The notes below the pieces were generated by a model. It was not told the origin of the DNA. It made no database searches and worked only from the letters and a program-made list of their open reading frames with translations. A DNA stretch of 64,000 bases from Streptomyces sp. ITFR-16. GTDB taxonomy: Bacteria; Actinomycetota; Actinomycetes; Streptomycetales; Streptomycetaceae. Below, piece by piece: positions 25,124 to 34,127 of the stretch. The translations under genes and the position numbers were made by a program. The stretch's first letter is position 1. Each line of letters begins with the position of its first letter. The DNA lies in contig NZ_CP134609.1 in assembly GCF_031844705.1 (NCBI RefSeq), positions 3,472,001-3,536,000 on the forward strand, read 5' to 3'.

Positions 25124-26104
25124 ATGGAACGCCGGCCCGACGAGAAGTACCCGCCGATCGAACCGTACGAGCAGGGCATGCTCGATGTCGGCGACGGCAA
25201 CCTCGTGTACTGGGAGGCGTGCGGCAACCCGGCCGGGAAGCCCGCCCTGGTGGTGCACGGCGGGCCGGGCTCGGGGTGCACCGCGGGGCCACGGCAGTAC
25301 TTCGACCCCGAGCGCTACCGCGTGATCCTCTTCGACCAGCGCGGCTGCGGCCGCTCCACCCCGCACGCGAGCGACCCGGCCACCGAGATGCGGTTCAACA
25401 CCACGGACCGGCTGATCGCCGACATGGAGCGTCTGCGGGTCCGCCTCGGCGTCGAGACGTGGCTGCTGTACGGGGGTTCCTGGGGCTCGACGCTGATCCT
25501 CGCGTACGCCGAGCAGTACCCGGAGCGGGTCAGCGAGATCGTGATCCCCTCCGTCACCACGACCCGCCGCTCCGAGATCGACTGGCTGTACCGGGGCGTG
25601 GGGCGCATCTTCCCGGAGGCGTGGGACCTCTTCCGGGCGGGGGTGCCGGAGGCCGCGAGCGACGCGACCCCGGACGTGCTCGCCGCGTACGCCCGGCGCA
25701 CCGAGAGCCCCGACCCGGCCGTACGGGCGCGGGCGACGGCCGACTGGTGCGCCTGGGAGGACGCGGTGCTCTCCCAGGAGGCGTACACCGGCCCGCCCCC
25801 GTACAGCGGCCGGCCGGACCGGGCGCGGCAGGCCCTCGTACGGATCTGCGCCCACTACTTCTCACAGGGCGCCTGGCTGGAGGAGGGGCAGCTGATCCGG
25901 GACGCGGGGCGGCTGGCCGGGATCCCGGGGGTGCTGGTGCACGGCCGGTTCGACCTGGGCGGGCCGCTGGCCACCGCCTGGGAGCTGGCGAAGGCGTGGC
26001 CGGACGCGGAACTGACCGTGATCGAGGACGCGGGGCACCTGGGCGGGGCGGCGACGAGCCGTGCGGTGCTGGCGGCGCTGGACCGGTTCGCGCAGCGCGG
26101 GTGA
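25124..26104 (+). CDS. pip: Proline iminopeptidase (alpha/beta hydrolase, S33)
   Basis: A 326-aa cytoplasmic peptidase that removes N-terminal proline. Family motifs are VVHGGPGSGC, LFDQRGCGRSTPH, the nucleophile elbow GGSWGSTLILAYA (Ser about residue 123), HGRFDLGGP with the Asp, and EDAGHLGG with the His. Length fits the S33 monomeric type. ATG at 25124 follows a G/A-rich stretch. The gene downstream starts 46 bp later and is separated by a palindrome. Confidence 0.93.
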   Translation: MERRPDEKYPPIEPYEQGMLDVGDGNLVYWEACGNPAGKPALVVHGGPGSGCTAGPRQYFDPERYRVILFDQRGCGRSTPHASDPATEMRFNTTDRLIADMERLRVRLGVETWLLYGGSWGSTLILAYAEQYPERVSEIVIPSVTTTRRSEIDWLYRGVGRIFPEAWDLFRAGVPEAASDATPDVLAAYARRTESPDPAVRARATADWCAWEDAVLSQEAYTGPPPYSGRPDRARQALVRICAHYFSQGAWLEEGQLIRDAGRLAGIPGVLVHGRFDLGGPLATAWELAKAWPDAELTVIEDAGHLGGAATSRAVLAALDRFAQRG

Positions 26105-26115
26105 GACGGCGCTTG

Positions 26116-26133
26116 CTTCGAGCGCGCTCGAAG
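26116..26133. promoter_or_regulatory. 18-bp perfect palindrome overlapping the AKR ribosome site
   Basis: CTTCGAGCGCGCTCGAAG is self-complementary, and its last bases run into AAGGAG, the ribosome site of the next gene. It could be an operator or an mRNA hairpin that hides the start. Confidence 0.55.
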
Positions 26134-26150
26134 GAGTTGGCTTGGGGTCC

Positions 26151-27146
26151 ATGAAGTACACGCAGCTCGGACGTACCGGACTCAAGGTCAGCCGCCTCGT
26201 CCTGGGGACGATGAACTTCGGCCCCCAGACCAACGAGAGCGACAGCCACTCGCTCATGGACGCCGCCCTGGACGCGGGCGTCAACTTCTTCGACACCGCG
26301 AATGTCTACGGCTGGGGCGAGAACAAGGGCCGCACCGAGGAGATCCTCGGCACCTGGTTCGCGCAGGGCGGGGACCGCCGCGACAAGGTCGTGCTCGCCA
26401 CCAAGGTCTACGGCAACATGGGCGCCGACGGCGAGGCATGGCCCAACCACGACAAGCTCTCCGCGCTCAACATCCGCCGGGCCGTCGACGCGAGCCTCAA
26501 GCGGCTCCAGACGGACCACATCGATCTGTACCAGTTCCACCACGTCGACCGGTCGACCCCGATCGAGGAGATCTGGCAGGCCATCGACGTACTGATCCAG
26601 CAGGGCAAGATCCTCTACGCGGGCTCGTCCAACTTCGCCGGCTACAAGATCGCCCAGGCCAACGAGGTCGCCCGGCAGCGCGGCAGCTACGGGCTGGTCA
26701 GCGAGCAGTGCATCTACAACCTGATGGAGCGCGGCGCCGAGATGGAGGTCATCCCGGCCGCCCAGGAGTACGGCCTCGGGGTCATCCCCTGGTCGCCGCT
26801 GCACGGCGGGCTGCTCGGCGGCGCGATCCGCAAGGAGCGCGAGGGCGGCGGCGCCCGCTCCACCTCCGGCCGCTCCGGCGACGCGCTGGCCGACCCGAAG
26901 GTGCGGGCCCAGATCCAGGCGTACGAGGACCTGCTCGGCAAGCACGGTCTGGAGCCCGGCGAGGTGGGCCTGGCCTGGCTGCTGACCCGGCCGGGTGTCA
27001 CGGGCCCGATCTCCGGTCCCCGGACGCGGGAACAGCTCGACTCCGCACTGCGTGCGGTGGAGCTGGAGCTCTCGGAGGAGGTGCTGGCGGCCCTGGAGGA
27101 GATCTTCCCGGGACCGGGGCCCTCGCCGGAGAACTTCGCCTGGTAG
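26151..27146 (+). CDS. Aldo/keto reductase
   Basis: A 331-aa oxidoreductase of the YajO/Kv-beta-like group. The catalytic tetrad is complete: Asp and Tyr in FFDTANVYG, Lys in VLATKVYGNMG, and His in LYQFHHVDRSTP. The cofactor end is GPRTREQLDSALRAVELELS. NADPH-dependent; substrate unknown. ATG at 26151 is preceded by AAGGAG about 14 nt upstream; a TTG at 26142 would give better spacing and a longer N terminus. An 18-bp palindrome immediately upstream may control it. Confidence 0.92.
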   Translation: MKYTQLGRTGLKVSRLVLGTMNFGPQTNESDSHSLMDAALDAGVNFFDTANVYGWGENKGRTEEILGTWFAQGGDRRDKVVLATKVYGNMGADGEAWPNHDKLSALNIRRAVDASLKRLQTDHIDLYQFHHVDRSTPIEEIWQAIDVLIQQGKILYAGSSNFAGYKIAQANEVARQRGSYGLVSEQCIYNLMERGAEMEVIPAAQEYGLGVIPWSPLHGGLLGGAIRKEREGGGARSTSGRSGDALADPKVRAQIQAYEDLLGKHGLEPGEVGLAWLLTRPGVTGPISGPRTREQLDSALRAVELELSEEVLAALEEIFPGPGPSPENFAW

Positions 27147-27175
27147 GACGCGGGAGTCCGGCCGTCCCCGGCGGA

Positions 27176-27262
27176 TCAGCCGAGGGCGGCCGCCGCTGCC
27201 ACGACGACGAACATCAGCACGAGCACGGCCGCCATGATGCGGTTTCTGGTCTTGGGGTCCAC
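27176..27262 (-). CDS. 28-aa membrane micropeptide
   Basis: A GTG-initiated frame encoding VDPKTRNRIMAAVLVLMFVV followed by VAAAAALG and a TGA at 27176-27178. It has a basic N-terminal stretch and one membrane helix. I recall a very similar tiny protein (MDPKTRNRIMAAVLVLMFVV type) being annotated in other Streptomyces at comparable positions, so this looks conserved rather than chance. Function unknown. It is convergent with the aldo/keto reductase gene. Confidence 0.65.
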   Translation of the reverse strand: MDPKTRNRIMAAVLVLMFVVVAAAAALG

Positions 27263-27357
27263 CCGAAGAGCGTAACCGCCCCGGCCTTCGTGAACGCGAC
27301 GCGGCCCCGCACCGGGGGTTCCCGGTCGGGGCCGTGTCGCGTTGGTGCCGGTGGCCG

Positions 27358-28692
27358 TCAGGCCGCCGTGGCCAGCTGCTCGCGCGGGACGAACCGCACG
27401 TGCGGGCGGCCCGGCCGCAGGTCGACCTTGAGCCGCAGCCCGCCGACGCGGGCCAGCATGAAGCCGACGCCGAGCGCGGCGATCAGGGAGAACGCGCCGC
27501 CCACCGCCATGCCGGTCCGGACGCCGTACGCGTCGCTGATCCAGCCGACGATCGGGGCGCCCACCGGCGTACCGCCGGCGAAGACCATCATGTACAGGCT
27601 CATCACCCGGCCGCGCATGGCCGGGTCGGCCGCCATCTGGACGCTGGTGTTCGCGCTGATGTTGGTCGTCAGGCCGATCATGCCGATCGGGACCAGCAGG
27701 ATCGAGAACAGCCAGACGGACGGCGAGACGGAGGCGATGATCTCCAGCAGGCCGAACGCCGTACCGGCCGCCACCAGCATCCGCAGCCGCGAGGAGCGGC
27801 GGCGGGCGGCGAGCAGGGCGCCCGCGAGGGAGCCCGCGGCCATGAGGATGTTGAAGAACGAGTACATCCCGGCACCGCCGTGGAAGACCTCGTCCGCGAA
27901 GGCCGTCAGCCAGATCGGGAAGTTGAATCCGAACGTACCGACGAAGCCGACGAGGACGATCGGCCAGATCAGCTCGGGACGGCCGGAGACATAGCGCAGT
28001 CCTTCGCGCAGCTGTCCCTTGGCGCGCGGCACGACGACGGCCTTGTGCAGCTCACCGGTGCGCATCATCATCAGGCCGACCAGCGGCGCGAGGAACGACA
28101 GACCGTTGAACATGAAGGCCCAGCCGCTGCCGACCGAGGTGATCAGCACACCCGCGACGGCGGGACCGATGAGCCGGGCGGACTGGAAGTTCGCCGAGTT
28201 CAGACTGACGGCGTTCCGCAGCTGCGCGGGGCCGACCATCTCGGACACGAACGACTGGCGGGCGGGGTTGTCCACGACCGTGACCATGCCGAGCACGAAC
28301 GCGATCAGGTAGACGTGCCACACCTGGACCACACCGGAGAGCGTGAGCACGGCGAGCGCGATCCCGCACAGGCCGAGTGCCGCCTGGCTGATGAGAAGGA
28401 GCTTGCGCTTCGGGAGCCGGTCGGCGATGACGCCGCCGTACAGGCCGAAGAGGAGCATGGGGAGGAACTGGAGTGCCGTGGTGATGCCGACGGCGGCGGC
28501 GGACCCGGTGAGGCTCAGGACGAGCCAGTCCTGCGTGATGCGGGACATCCAGGTACCGGTGTTGGAGATCACGGCGCCCGTGGCGAACAGGCGGTAGTTG
28601 CGGATCTTCAGCGACGAGAAGGTCCCGCCGGGCTTGCTCTCGTGGGTGGAAGTCGGTGCGGGGGCGGAGTCTGCTCCGGATCCCGTACTCAA
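27358..28692 (-). CDS. MFS efflux transporter (DHA3-like)
   Basis: A 444-aa transporter with about 12 helices. The loop 2-3 motif is GGVIADRLPKRKLLL, and motif-like RGRVMSLYMMVFAGGTPVG lies in the second half. The start is TTG at 28692, chosen because AGGAGG lies 9 nt before it; the longer frame runs back into the MarR gene. It lies 95 bp downstream of that MarR gene in the same direction and is its likely target. Probably exports a drug or toxic metabolite. Confidence 0.9.
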   Translation of the reverse strand: MSTGSGADSAPAPTSTHESKPGGTFSSLKIRNYRLFATGAVISNTGTWMSRITQDWLVLSLTGSAAAVGITTALQFLPMLLFGLYGGVIADRLPKRKLLLISQAALGLCGIALAVLTLSGVVQVWHVYLIAFVLGMVTVVDNPARQSFVSEMVGPAQLRNAVSLNSANFQSARLIGPAVAGVLITSVGSGWAFMFNGLSFLAPLVGLMMMRTGELHKAVVVPRAKGQLREGLRYVSGRPELIWPIVLVGFVGTFGFNFPIWLTAFADEVFHGGAGMYSFFNILMAAGSLAGALLAARRRSSRLRMLVAAGTAFGLLEIIASVSPSVWLFSILLVPIGMIGLTTNISANTSVQMAADPAMRGRVMSLYMMVFAGGTPVGAPIVGWISDAYGVRTGMAVGGAFSLIAALGVGFMLARVGGLRLKVDLRPGRPHVRFVPREQLATAA

Positions 28693-28787
28693 AAGGGTTC
28701 GCCTCCTCGGGCGTGGACATCGAGCTGACTGACGGGGATGCGGCGGTGGGGCGGTGCGCCGGTCGCTGTCCGGCGCGGCCCGCTCCG

Positions 28788-29228
28788 CTACAGGTGGGCG
28801 AGCTTCTCCAGCACGGGCGCCGCGTTGCGCAGCGTCTCCCACTCGTCCTCGTCCAGGCCTTCGGCGAGGGTGGTCAGCCAGGCGTTCCGCTTGTTGCGGC
28901 TCTCGGCGAGCATGGCCTCGGCCTGCTCGGTCTGGCTGACCATCTTCTGACGACGGTCATCGGGGTGCGGTTCCAGTCTGACAAGACCCTTGGCTTCCAG
29001 CAGCGCGACGATGCGGGTCATCGACGGCGGCTGCACATGCTCCTTGCGGGCCAGCTCACCGGGGGTGGCCGATCCGCAACGGGCGAGTGTGGCGAGCACC
29101 GACATCTCTGTCGGGCTCAGCGACTCGTCGACGCGCTGGTGCTTCAGGCGCCGGCCGAGCAGCATGACGGCGGAACGAAGGGAGCTCACGGCGGCGGCAC
29201 TGTCGCTGTCGTGGATCAGGTCAGGCAT
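28788..29228 (-). CDS. MarR-family transcriptional regulator
   Basis: A 146-aa winged-helix regulator. The HTH is SATPGELARKEHVQPPSMTRIVALLEAKGLVRLEPHPDDRRQKMVSQTEQ, the classical MarR DNA-binding segment with the D-x-R-x wing. It is the first gene of an operon with the MFS exporter and probably represses that operon. A GTTAGCTTAAC motif 5 bp upstream of the start codon is the best candidate for its own operator. Confidence 0.93.
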   Translation of the reverse strand: MPDLIHDSDSAAAVSSLRSAVMLLGRRLKHQRVDESLSPTEMSVLATLARCGSATPGELARKEHVQPPSMTRIVALLEAKGLVRLEPHPDDRRQKMVSQTEQAEAMLAESRNKRNAWLTTLAEGLDEDEWETLRNAAPVLEKLAHL

Positions 29229-29232
29229 GTTT

Positions 29233-29243
29233 GTTAGCTTAAC
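29233..29243. promoter_or_regulatory. Possible MarR self-operator
   Basis: GTTAGCTTAAC, arms GTTA/TAAC around 3 bp, adjoining the MarR start in a locally AT-rich stretch. A second short repeat, ACCAC-TCG-GTGGT, lies at 29262-29274. Both are short, so this is tentative. Confidence 0.35.
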
Positions 29244-29373
29244 TCATTACCTACCCTAAAGACCACTCGGTGGTACACGCGCGAGAGCCGTATCACCAAT
29301 CGATCACCCAAACGAGTGAGTCCGTTCCGGAAAGTCACGCGCGGCGGGCCCGGGGGACGTAACCCTGCATGCC

Positions 29374-29580
29374 ATGGGATCGACAGTGCTCAGCCTGCGC
29401 ATAGACGGTGAGCTGCTCGACCGGCTCAAGCAGCACGCCGCAAAACGCGGAATGAGCGTCCAGGACTATGTGGTCCGGACGCTCATTCGCGACGACTTCG
29501 ACGAGCGCTTCCAGGCGGCCGTCGACGAGACGGAGAAGTTCTACGGAGCGGAAGGGGTGCCGGCCGAGGAGGTCACCTGA
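29374..29580 (+). CDS. Small ribbon-helix-helix protein
   Basis: A 68-aa protein. The RHH fold is visible: strand VLSLRIDGELLDRLKQHAAKRGMSVQDYVVRTLIRDDF, as in CopG/Arc-type DNA-binding proteins and antitoxins. The remaining 25 residues are acidic. No toxin-like frame follows; the next gene is convergent. It may be a solitary transcription factor or a nucleoid-type regulator. The ATG at 29374 follows GGGGGACG. Confidence 0.8.
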   Translation: MGSTVLSLRIDGELLDRLKQHAAKRGMSVQDYVVRTLIRDDFDERFQAAVDETEKFYGAEGVPAEEVT

Positions 29581-29602
29581 CCCCCTCGGCCGGCCCCTGA
29601 AA

Positions 29603-31057
29603 TCACGTGAGGCCGAGCGCCGGCATCGCGTAGTAGAAGACGAAGACCGCCGACACCACATACATGGCCACCGGCACCTCGCGACCCCGCCCGGCGGCCA
29701 GCCGCAGCACGGAGAACGCGATGAAGCCGATGCCGATGCCATTGGTGATCGAGTACGTGAACGGCATCATGACCATGGCGAGGAAGGCCGGGATCGCGAG
29801 CGTGTAGTCGCTCCAGTCGATGTCCCGCACCGAGCCCGCGATGATCAGGAAGCCGACCGCCAGCAGCGCCGGAGTGGCCGCCTGCGAGGGGACCATGGTC
29901 GCCAGCGGTGTGAGGAACAGCGCCACCGTGAACAGCAGCCCCGTGACGATGCTCGCGAGACCGGTGCGAGCGCCCTCGCCGACCCCCGCCGTGGACTCCA
30001 CGAAGCAGGTCGAGGCGGACGAGGAGCTCGCACCGCCCGCGGCGACGGCGACACCGTCGACGAACAGCACCTTGTTGATGCCGGGGAAGTTGCCGCTCTT
30101 GTCCGTCAGCTTCGCCTCGTCGCCGACGCCGAGGATGGTGCCCATCGCGTCGAAGAAGCAGGACAGCAGCACGGTGAAGACGAACAGGATGCCGGTGAGG
30201 ATGCCGACCTTGTGGAAGCCGCCGAACAGGCTGAACTCACCGAGGAGCCCGAAGTCCGGCGAGGAGACCGGATTGCCCGGCCACTCCGGGACGGTCAGCC
30301 CCCAGGCCTCGCCCGGCAGGTCCGCGACCGCGTTGACGATCAGCGCGACGACCGTCATGGCCACGATGGAGATCAGGATCGCGCCCGGCACCTTGCGGAC
30401 GATCAGCGCGAGGGTGAGCAGCGCGCCGAGGACGAAGATCAGGACCGGCCAGCCGGTGAGGTGACCGTCGGCGCCCAGCTGGAGCGGGACGGTGGTCTCG
30501 GCCTTGTCCGGGATCCGGGAGACGAAGCCCGAGTCGACCAGGCCGATCAGCAGGATGAAGAAGCCGATACCGATCGCGATGCCCTTGCGCAGCGAGCCCG
30601 GTACGGCGTTCATCACGCGTTCCCGCAGCCCGGTCGCGACCAGCAGCATGACCACGATGCCCGCGAGGACGACCATGCCCATGGCGTCCGGCCAGGTCAT
30701 CCGGGGGGCGAGCTGGAGGGCGACGACGGTGTTGACGCCGAGGCCCGCGGCCAGCGCGATCGGCACATTGCCGATGACGCCCATGAGCAGCGTGGAGAAC
30801 GCGGCGGTCAGCACCGTCGCGGTGACCAGCTGGCCATGGTTGAGGTAGTGCTCGTTGATGTCCTTCGCGCTGCCCAGGATGATCGGGTTCAGCACGATGA
30901 TGTACGCCATCGCGAAGAAGGTCGCGAATCCGCCACGGATCTCGCGGGCGACCGACGACCCCCGCTCGGAGATCTTGAAGAAACGGTCCACGCCACCGGT
31001 GGGCTGCGGAGCCGGGGGCGGCGTGGAGTCGACCGAAGCGGTGGCCGAGGGGGACAT
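29603..31057 (-). CDS. NCS2-family purine permease (AzgA-like)
   Basis: A 484-aa permease of the guanine/hypoxanthine/adenine AzgA branch of NCS2. It has about 12-14 helices. Signature regions are RGGFATFFAMAYIIVLNPIILGSAKD near the N terminus, ALAAGLGVNTVVALQLAPRMTWPDAMG, DAMGTILGVGDEAKL, and SSSASTCFVESTAGVGEGARTGL. It imports purine bases with protons. The promoter region (31058-31244) is AT-rich compared with the rest of the window. Confidence 0.92.
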   Translation of the reverse strand: MSPSATASVDSTPPPAPQPTGGVDRFFKISERGSSVAREIRGGFATFFAMAYIIVLNPIILGSAKDINEHYLNHGQLVTATVLTAAFSTLLMGVIGNVPIALAAGLGVNTVVALQLAPRMTWPDAMGMVVLAGIVVMLLVATGLRERVMNAVPGSLRKGIAIGIGFFILLIGLVDSGFVSRIPDKAETTVPLQLGADGHLTGWPVLIFVLGALLTLALIVRKVPGAILISIVAMTVVALIVNAVADLPGEAWGLTVPEWPGNPVSSPDFGLLGEFSLFGGFHKVGILTGILFVFTVLLSCFFDAMGTILGVGDEAKLTDKSGNFPGINKVLFVDGVAVAAGGASSSSASTCFVESTAGVGEGARTGLASIVTGLLFTVALFLTPLATMVPSQAATPALLAVGFLIIAGSVRDIDWSDYTLAIPAFLAMVMMPFTYSITNGIGIGFIAFSVLRLAAGRGREVPVAMYVVSAVFVFYYAMPALGLT

Positions 31058-31244
31058 GTATGACCTCAGTCGTACGTAGAGGGGGGCTAAATATGGTCAG
31101 CTTTGGACGTTTACACGAATAATTCGAGCCAGTCGTAAGCAGATTCAGTATGAATACATAAGGCAAAGATCGCTATCTCCGCGCGTAGACCCTTGGGCCG
31201 ACTGGCCCGGCGGCACCTGCGCGGGCGCCGCATACACTGACGGC
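31058..31244. other. AT-rich divergent promoter of purine permease and DUF2530 gene
   Basis: 187 bp, clearly AT-richer than its surroundings. It contains CGAAT-A-ATTCG (31116-31126) and GTAT-GA-ATAC, short inverted repeats that could be regulator sites. TACACT (31233-31238) ends 6 nt before the DUF2530 ATG. I looked for a purine-riboswitch core and did not see one. Confidence 0.45.
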
Positions 31245-31520
31245 ATGGCGAAGTGGACACCGAAACACGAGGCACCCGAGCCCCTGGAGGGGCCCGTCGT
31301 CGCGACCATCACCGGCGGCACGATCCTCTGGTTCGTCCTCTTCCTCGTCCAGCTCCCGTTCTACGGCTGGTTCGACGACCACGGACACCTGTGGTGGGTC
31401 TGGACCTGCCTGGCCGGCGCCGGCCTCGGCCTGATCGGCATCTGGTACGTGCGTGGACGCGACGCGGCCCTCAAGCGGGCGGCGGCGGAGGCCTCCGGCC
31501 GGGGCGAGAGCGCCGGCTGA
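31245..31520 (+). CDS. DUF2530 membrane protein
   Basis: A 91-aa actinobacterial protein with two membrane helices (TITGGTILWFVLFLVQLPFY and WWVWTCLAGAGLGLIGIWYV) joined by GWFDDHGHLW, and a basic/Ala-rich tail. DUF2530 has no known function. TACACT 6 nt before the ATG indicates a leaderless message. It is divergent from the purine permease. Confidence 0.88.
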   Translation: MAKWTPKHEAPEPLEGPVVATITGGTILWFVLFLVQLPFYGWFDDHGHLWWVWTCLAGAGLGLIGIWYVRGRDAALKRAAAEASGRGESAG

Positions 31521-31615
31521 CCCGTACGACCACGGGACCATTCCTCTCCTCCCCCGGTCTGATCTTCGCACCGCCCGGCGGGTGAACCGGACGTTCCGCC
31601 CGTACCGTCGGAACC

Positions 31616-34099
31616 ATGACTCAGCGGGCACTCGATCCCTCCGGGGAGCAGCGACCCGGTTCCTCCGGGCCTTCCGGCGCCGGGCGGCCGGCCACGATCG
31701 ACGCCGGTGCGGAGCTCGACCCGGTCCATCCGGTCAAGCTGCCGGACGCACCCGCCGGACGCGGACTCACCGCGGCCGAGGTCGCCGAACGGATCGCCCG
31801 GGGCGAGGTCAACGACGTACCGGTGCGCTCGTCCCGGTCGCTGACCGAGATCGTCCGGGCCAACGTCTTCACCCGGTTCAACCTGATCATCGGCGTGCTC
31901 TGGCTGATCATGCTGTTCGTCGCGCCGATCCAGGACAGCCTGTTCGGCTTCGTGATCATCGCCAACACCGGCATCGGCATCGTGCAGGAGTGGCGGGCCA
32001 AGAAGACGCTGGACAGCCTCGCGGTCATCGGTGAGGCGAAACCCACCGTCCGGCGGGACGGGAAGGCCGCCGAGATCCACACCTCCGAGATCGTCCTCGG
32101 CGACCTCGTCGAACTGGGCCCCGGCGACAAGGTCGTCGTGGACGGCACGGTCGCCGAGGCCGACAGCCTGGAGGTCGACGAGTCCCTGCTGACCGGCGAG
32201 GCGGACCCGGTCCTGAAGCGGGCCGGCGATCCCGTGATGTCCGGCAGCTTCGTCGTCGCGGGCGGCGGGGCCTTCACCGCCACCAAGGTCGGCCGCGAGG
32301 CCTACGCCGCGCAGCTCGCCGAGGAGGCCTCGCGCTTCACCCTCGTCCGCTCCGAGCTGCGCACCGGGATCTCCACGATCCTCAAGTACGTCACCTGGAT
32401 GATGGTGCCGACCGCGATCGGCCTGGTCATCAGCCAGCTCGTGGTCAAGGACAACAACCTCAAGGACTCCATCGCCCGGACCGTCGGCGGCATCGTCCCG
32501 ATGATCCCGGAGGGGCTGGTCCTGCTCACCTCGGTCGCCTTCGCGATCGGTGTCGTACGGCTCGGCCGCAAGCAGTGCCTGGTCCAGGAGCTGCCCGCCA
32601 TCGAGGGCCTGGCCCGGGTCGACGTGGTCTGCCTCGACAAGACCGGCACGCTCACCGAGGGCGGCATGGACGTCACCGAGGTCCGCGCGCTCAGCGGCAC
32701 CGAGGAACCGTATCTGCGCCGGGTGCTGGGTGCCTTCGGTGCCTCCGAGCCCCGGCCCAACGCCAGCCTCCAGGCGATCATCGACGCCTACCCGGCCCCG
32801 GACGGCGAGGGCTGGAAGGTCACCGGGACCCTGCCGTTCTCCTCCGCCCGCAAGTACAGCGGCGCCGCGTTCGACGAGGACGGGGGGCGGGCGTCGGCCT
32901 GGCTGCTCGGCGCGCCCGATGTGCTGCTCCCGGACGGGGACCCCGCGCTCACCGAGATCGAACAGCTCAACGAACAGGGGCTGCGCGTCCTGCTGCTGGC
33001 CCGCGCACGGGGCGAACTGGACGCCCCGGACAGCGCCGAGGGGGCCGAGCCGAGCGCGCTGGTCGTCCTGGAGCAGCGGCTGCGGCCCGACGCCGGGGAC
33101 ACGCTCGCCTACTTCGCGGACCAGCGGGTGGCGACCAAGGTGATCTCCGGCGACAACGCGGTCTCGGTCGGCGCGGTCGCCGCGAAGCTCGGGATGCCGG
33201 GCGCCGAGCACCCGCTCGACGCGCGCCGGCTGCCCACCGACCCGGACGAGATGGCCACCGCCATGGAGGACAACGCGGTCTTCGGCCGCGTCACCCCGCA
33301 GCAGAAGCGGGAGATGGTCGCCGCCCTCCAGTCGCGCGGCCACACCGTCGCGATGACCGGCGACGGGGTCAACGACGTGCTCGCGCTCAAGGACGCCGAC
33401 ATCGGCGTCTCGATGGGCTCCGGCTCCGAGGCCACCCGCGCGGTCGCCCAGATCGTGCTGCTCAACAACAGCTTCGCCACGCTGCCGTCCGTGGTCGCCG
33501 AGGGCCGACGGGTCATCGGCAACATCACCCGGGTCGCGACGCTGTTCCTGACGAAGACCGTCTACTCGGTGCTGCTGGCGGTCCTGGTGGTCTGCTTCCA
33601 GGTCGAGTACCCGTTCCTGCCGCGCCATCTGACCCTGCTGTCGACGCTGACGATCGGCGTCCCGGCGTTCTTCCTGGCCCTGGCCCCCAACAAGGAGCGC
33701 GCGCACCCGCACTTCGTGCGCCGCGTCATGCGGTACGCGACCCCGTCGGGCGTCATCGCGGCGGCGGCGACCTTCGCCACGTATCTGATCGCCCGGCACC
33801 ACTACTCCGGCACGGGCGCCCTGGACGCGGAGACCAGCGCGGCGACGCTCACGCTGTTCCTGGTCTCGATGTGGGTCCTGGCGATCATCGCCCGCCCCTA
33901 CACCTGGTGGCGGATCTGCCTGGTGGCCGCGATGGGCCTGGCCTTCCTGATCGTGCTCGTGGTGCCGTGGCTCCAGGAGTTCTTCGCGCTGAAGCTGGTG
34001 GGCGCCCGGATGCCGTGGATGGCGGTGGGCATCGCCGTGCTCGCCTCGGCGGCCCTGGAGTACGTCTGGCGCCTGGTGAGCCGCCGCTTCCCGGTGTGA
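31616..34099 (+). CDS. P-type cation-transporting ATPase (P2-type)
   Basis: An 827-aa ion pump. The phosphorylation site is VVCLDKTGTLTEGG, the actuator loop is SLLTGEADPV, and the hinge is MTGDGVNDVLALKDADIGVSMGSGSEATRAVAQIVLL. About ten membrane helices are predicted, with PEGLVLL in helix 4. There is no N-terminal HMA domain or CPC motif, so it is not a heavy-metal exporter; Ca2+, Mg2+ or K+ are the family options. TACCGT 7 nt before ATG suggests a leaderless transcript. Confidence 0.92.
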   Translation: MTQRALDPSGEQRPGSSGPSGAGRPATIDAGAELDPVHPVKLPDAPAGRGLTAAEVAERIARGEVNDVPVRSSRSLTEIVRANVFTRFNLIIGVLWLIMLFVAPIQDSLFGFVIIANTGIGIVQEWRAKKTLDSLAVIGEAKPTVRRDGKAAEIHTSEIVLGDLVELGPGDKVVVDGTVAEADSLEVDESLLTGEADPVLKRAGDPVMSGSFVVAGGGAFTATKVGREAYAAQLAEEASRFTLVRSELRTGISTILKYVTWMMVPTAIGLVISQLVVKDNNLKDSIARTVGGIVPMIPEGLVLLTSVAFAIGVVRLGRKQCLVQELPAIEGLARVDVVCLDKTGTLTEGGMDVTEVRALSGTEEPYLRRVLGAFGASEPRPNASLQAIIDAYPAPDGEGWKVTGTLPFSSARKYSGAAFDEDGGRASAWLLGAPDVLLPDGDPALTEIEQLNEQGLRVLLLARARGELDAPDSAEGAEPSALVVLEQRLRPDAGDTLAYFADQRVATKVISGDNAVSVGAVAAKLGMPGAEHPLDARRLPTDPDEMATAMEDNAVFGRVTPQQKREMVAALQSRGHTVAMTGDGVNDVLALKDADIGVSMGSGSEATRAVAQIVLLNNSFATLPSVVAEGRRVIGNITRVATLFLTKTVYSVLLAVLVVCFQVEYPFLPRHLTLLSTLTIGVPAFFLALAPNKERAHPHFVRRVMRYATPSGVIAAAATFATYLIARHHYSGTGALDAETSAATLTLFLVSMWVLAIIARPYTWWRICLVAAMGLAFLIVLVVPWLQEFFALKLVGARMPWMAVGIAVLASAALEYVWRLVSRRFPV

Positions 34100-34127
34100 C
34101 GGGGAAGCGGCGGCCCGGGGCCGCGGT

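Noticed and set aside
29374..29580. Toxin-antitoxin pair for the RHH protein
   Set aside because: No toxin-sized frame follows in the same direction; the next gene is the convergent permease 23 bp away.
31058..31200. Purine riboswitch before the NCS2 permease
   Set aside because: The conserved core of the purine aptamer is not visible on the minus strand; only short inverted repeats are present.
31361..33802. 813-codon minus-strand open frame
   Set aside because: Antisense to the P-type ATPase; Asp/Arg/Gly-rich, no domain.
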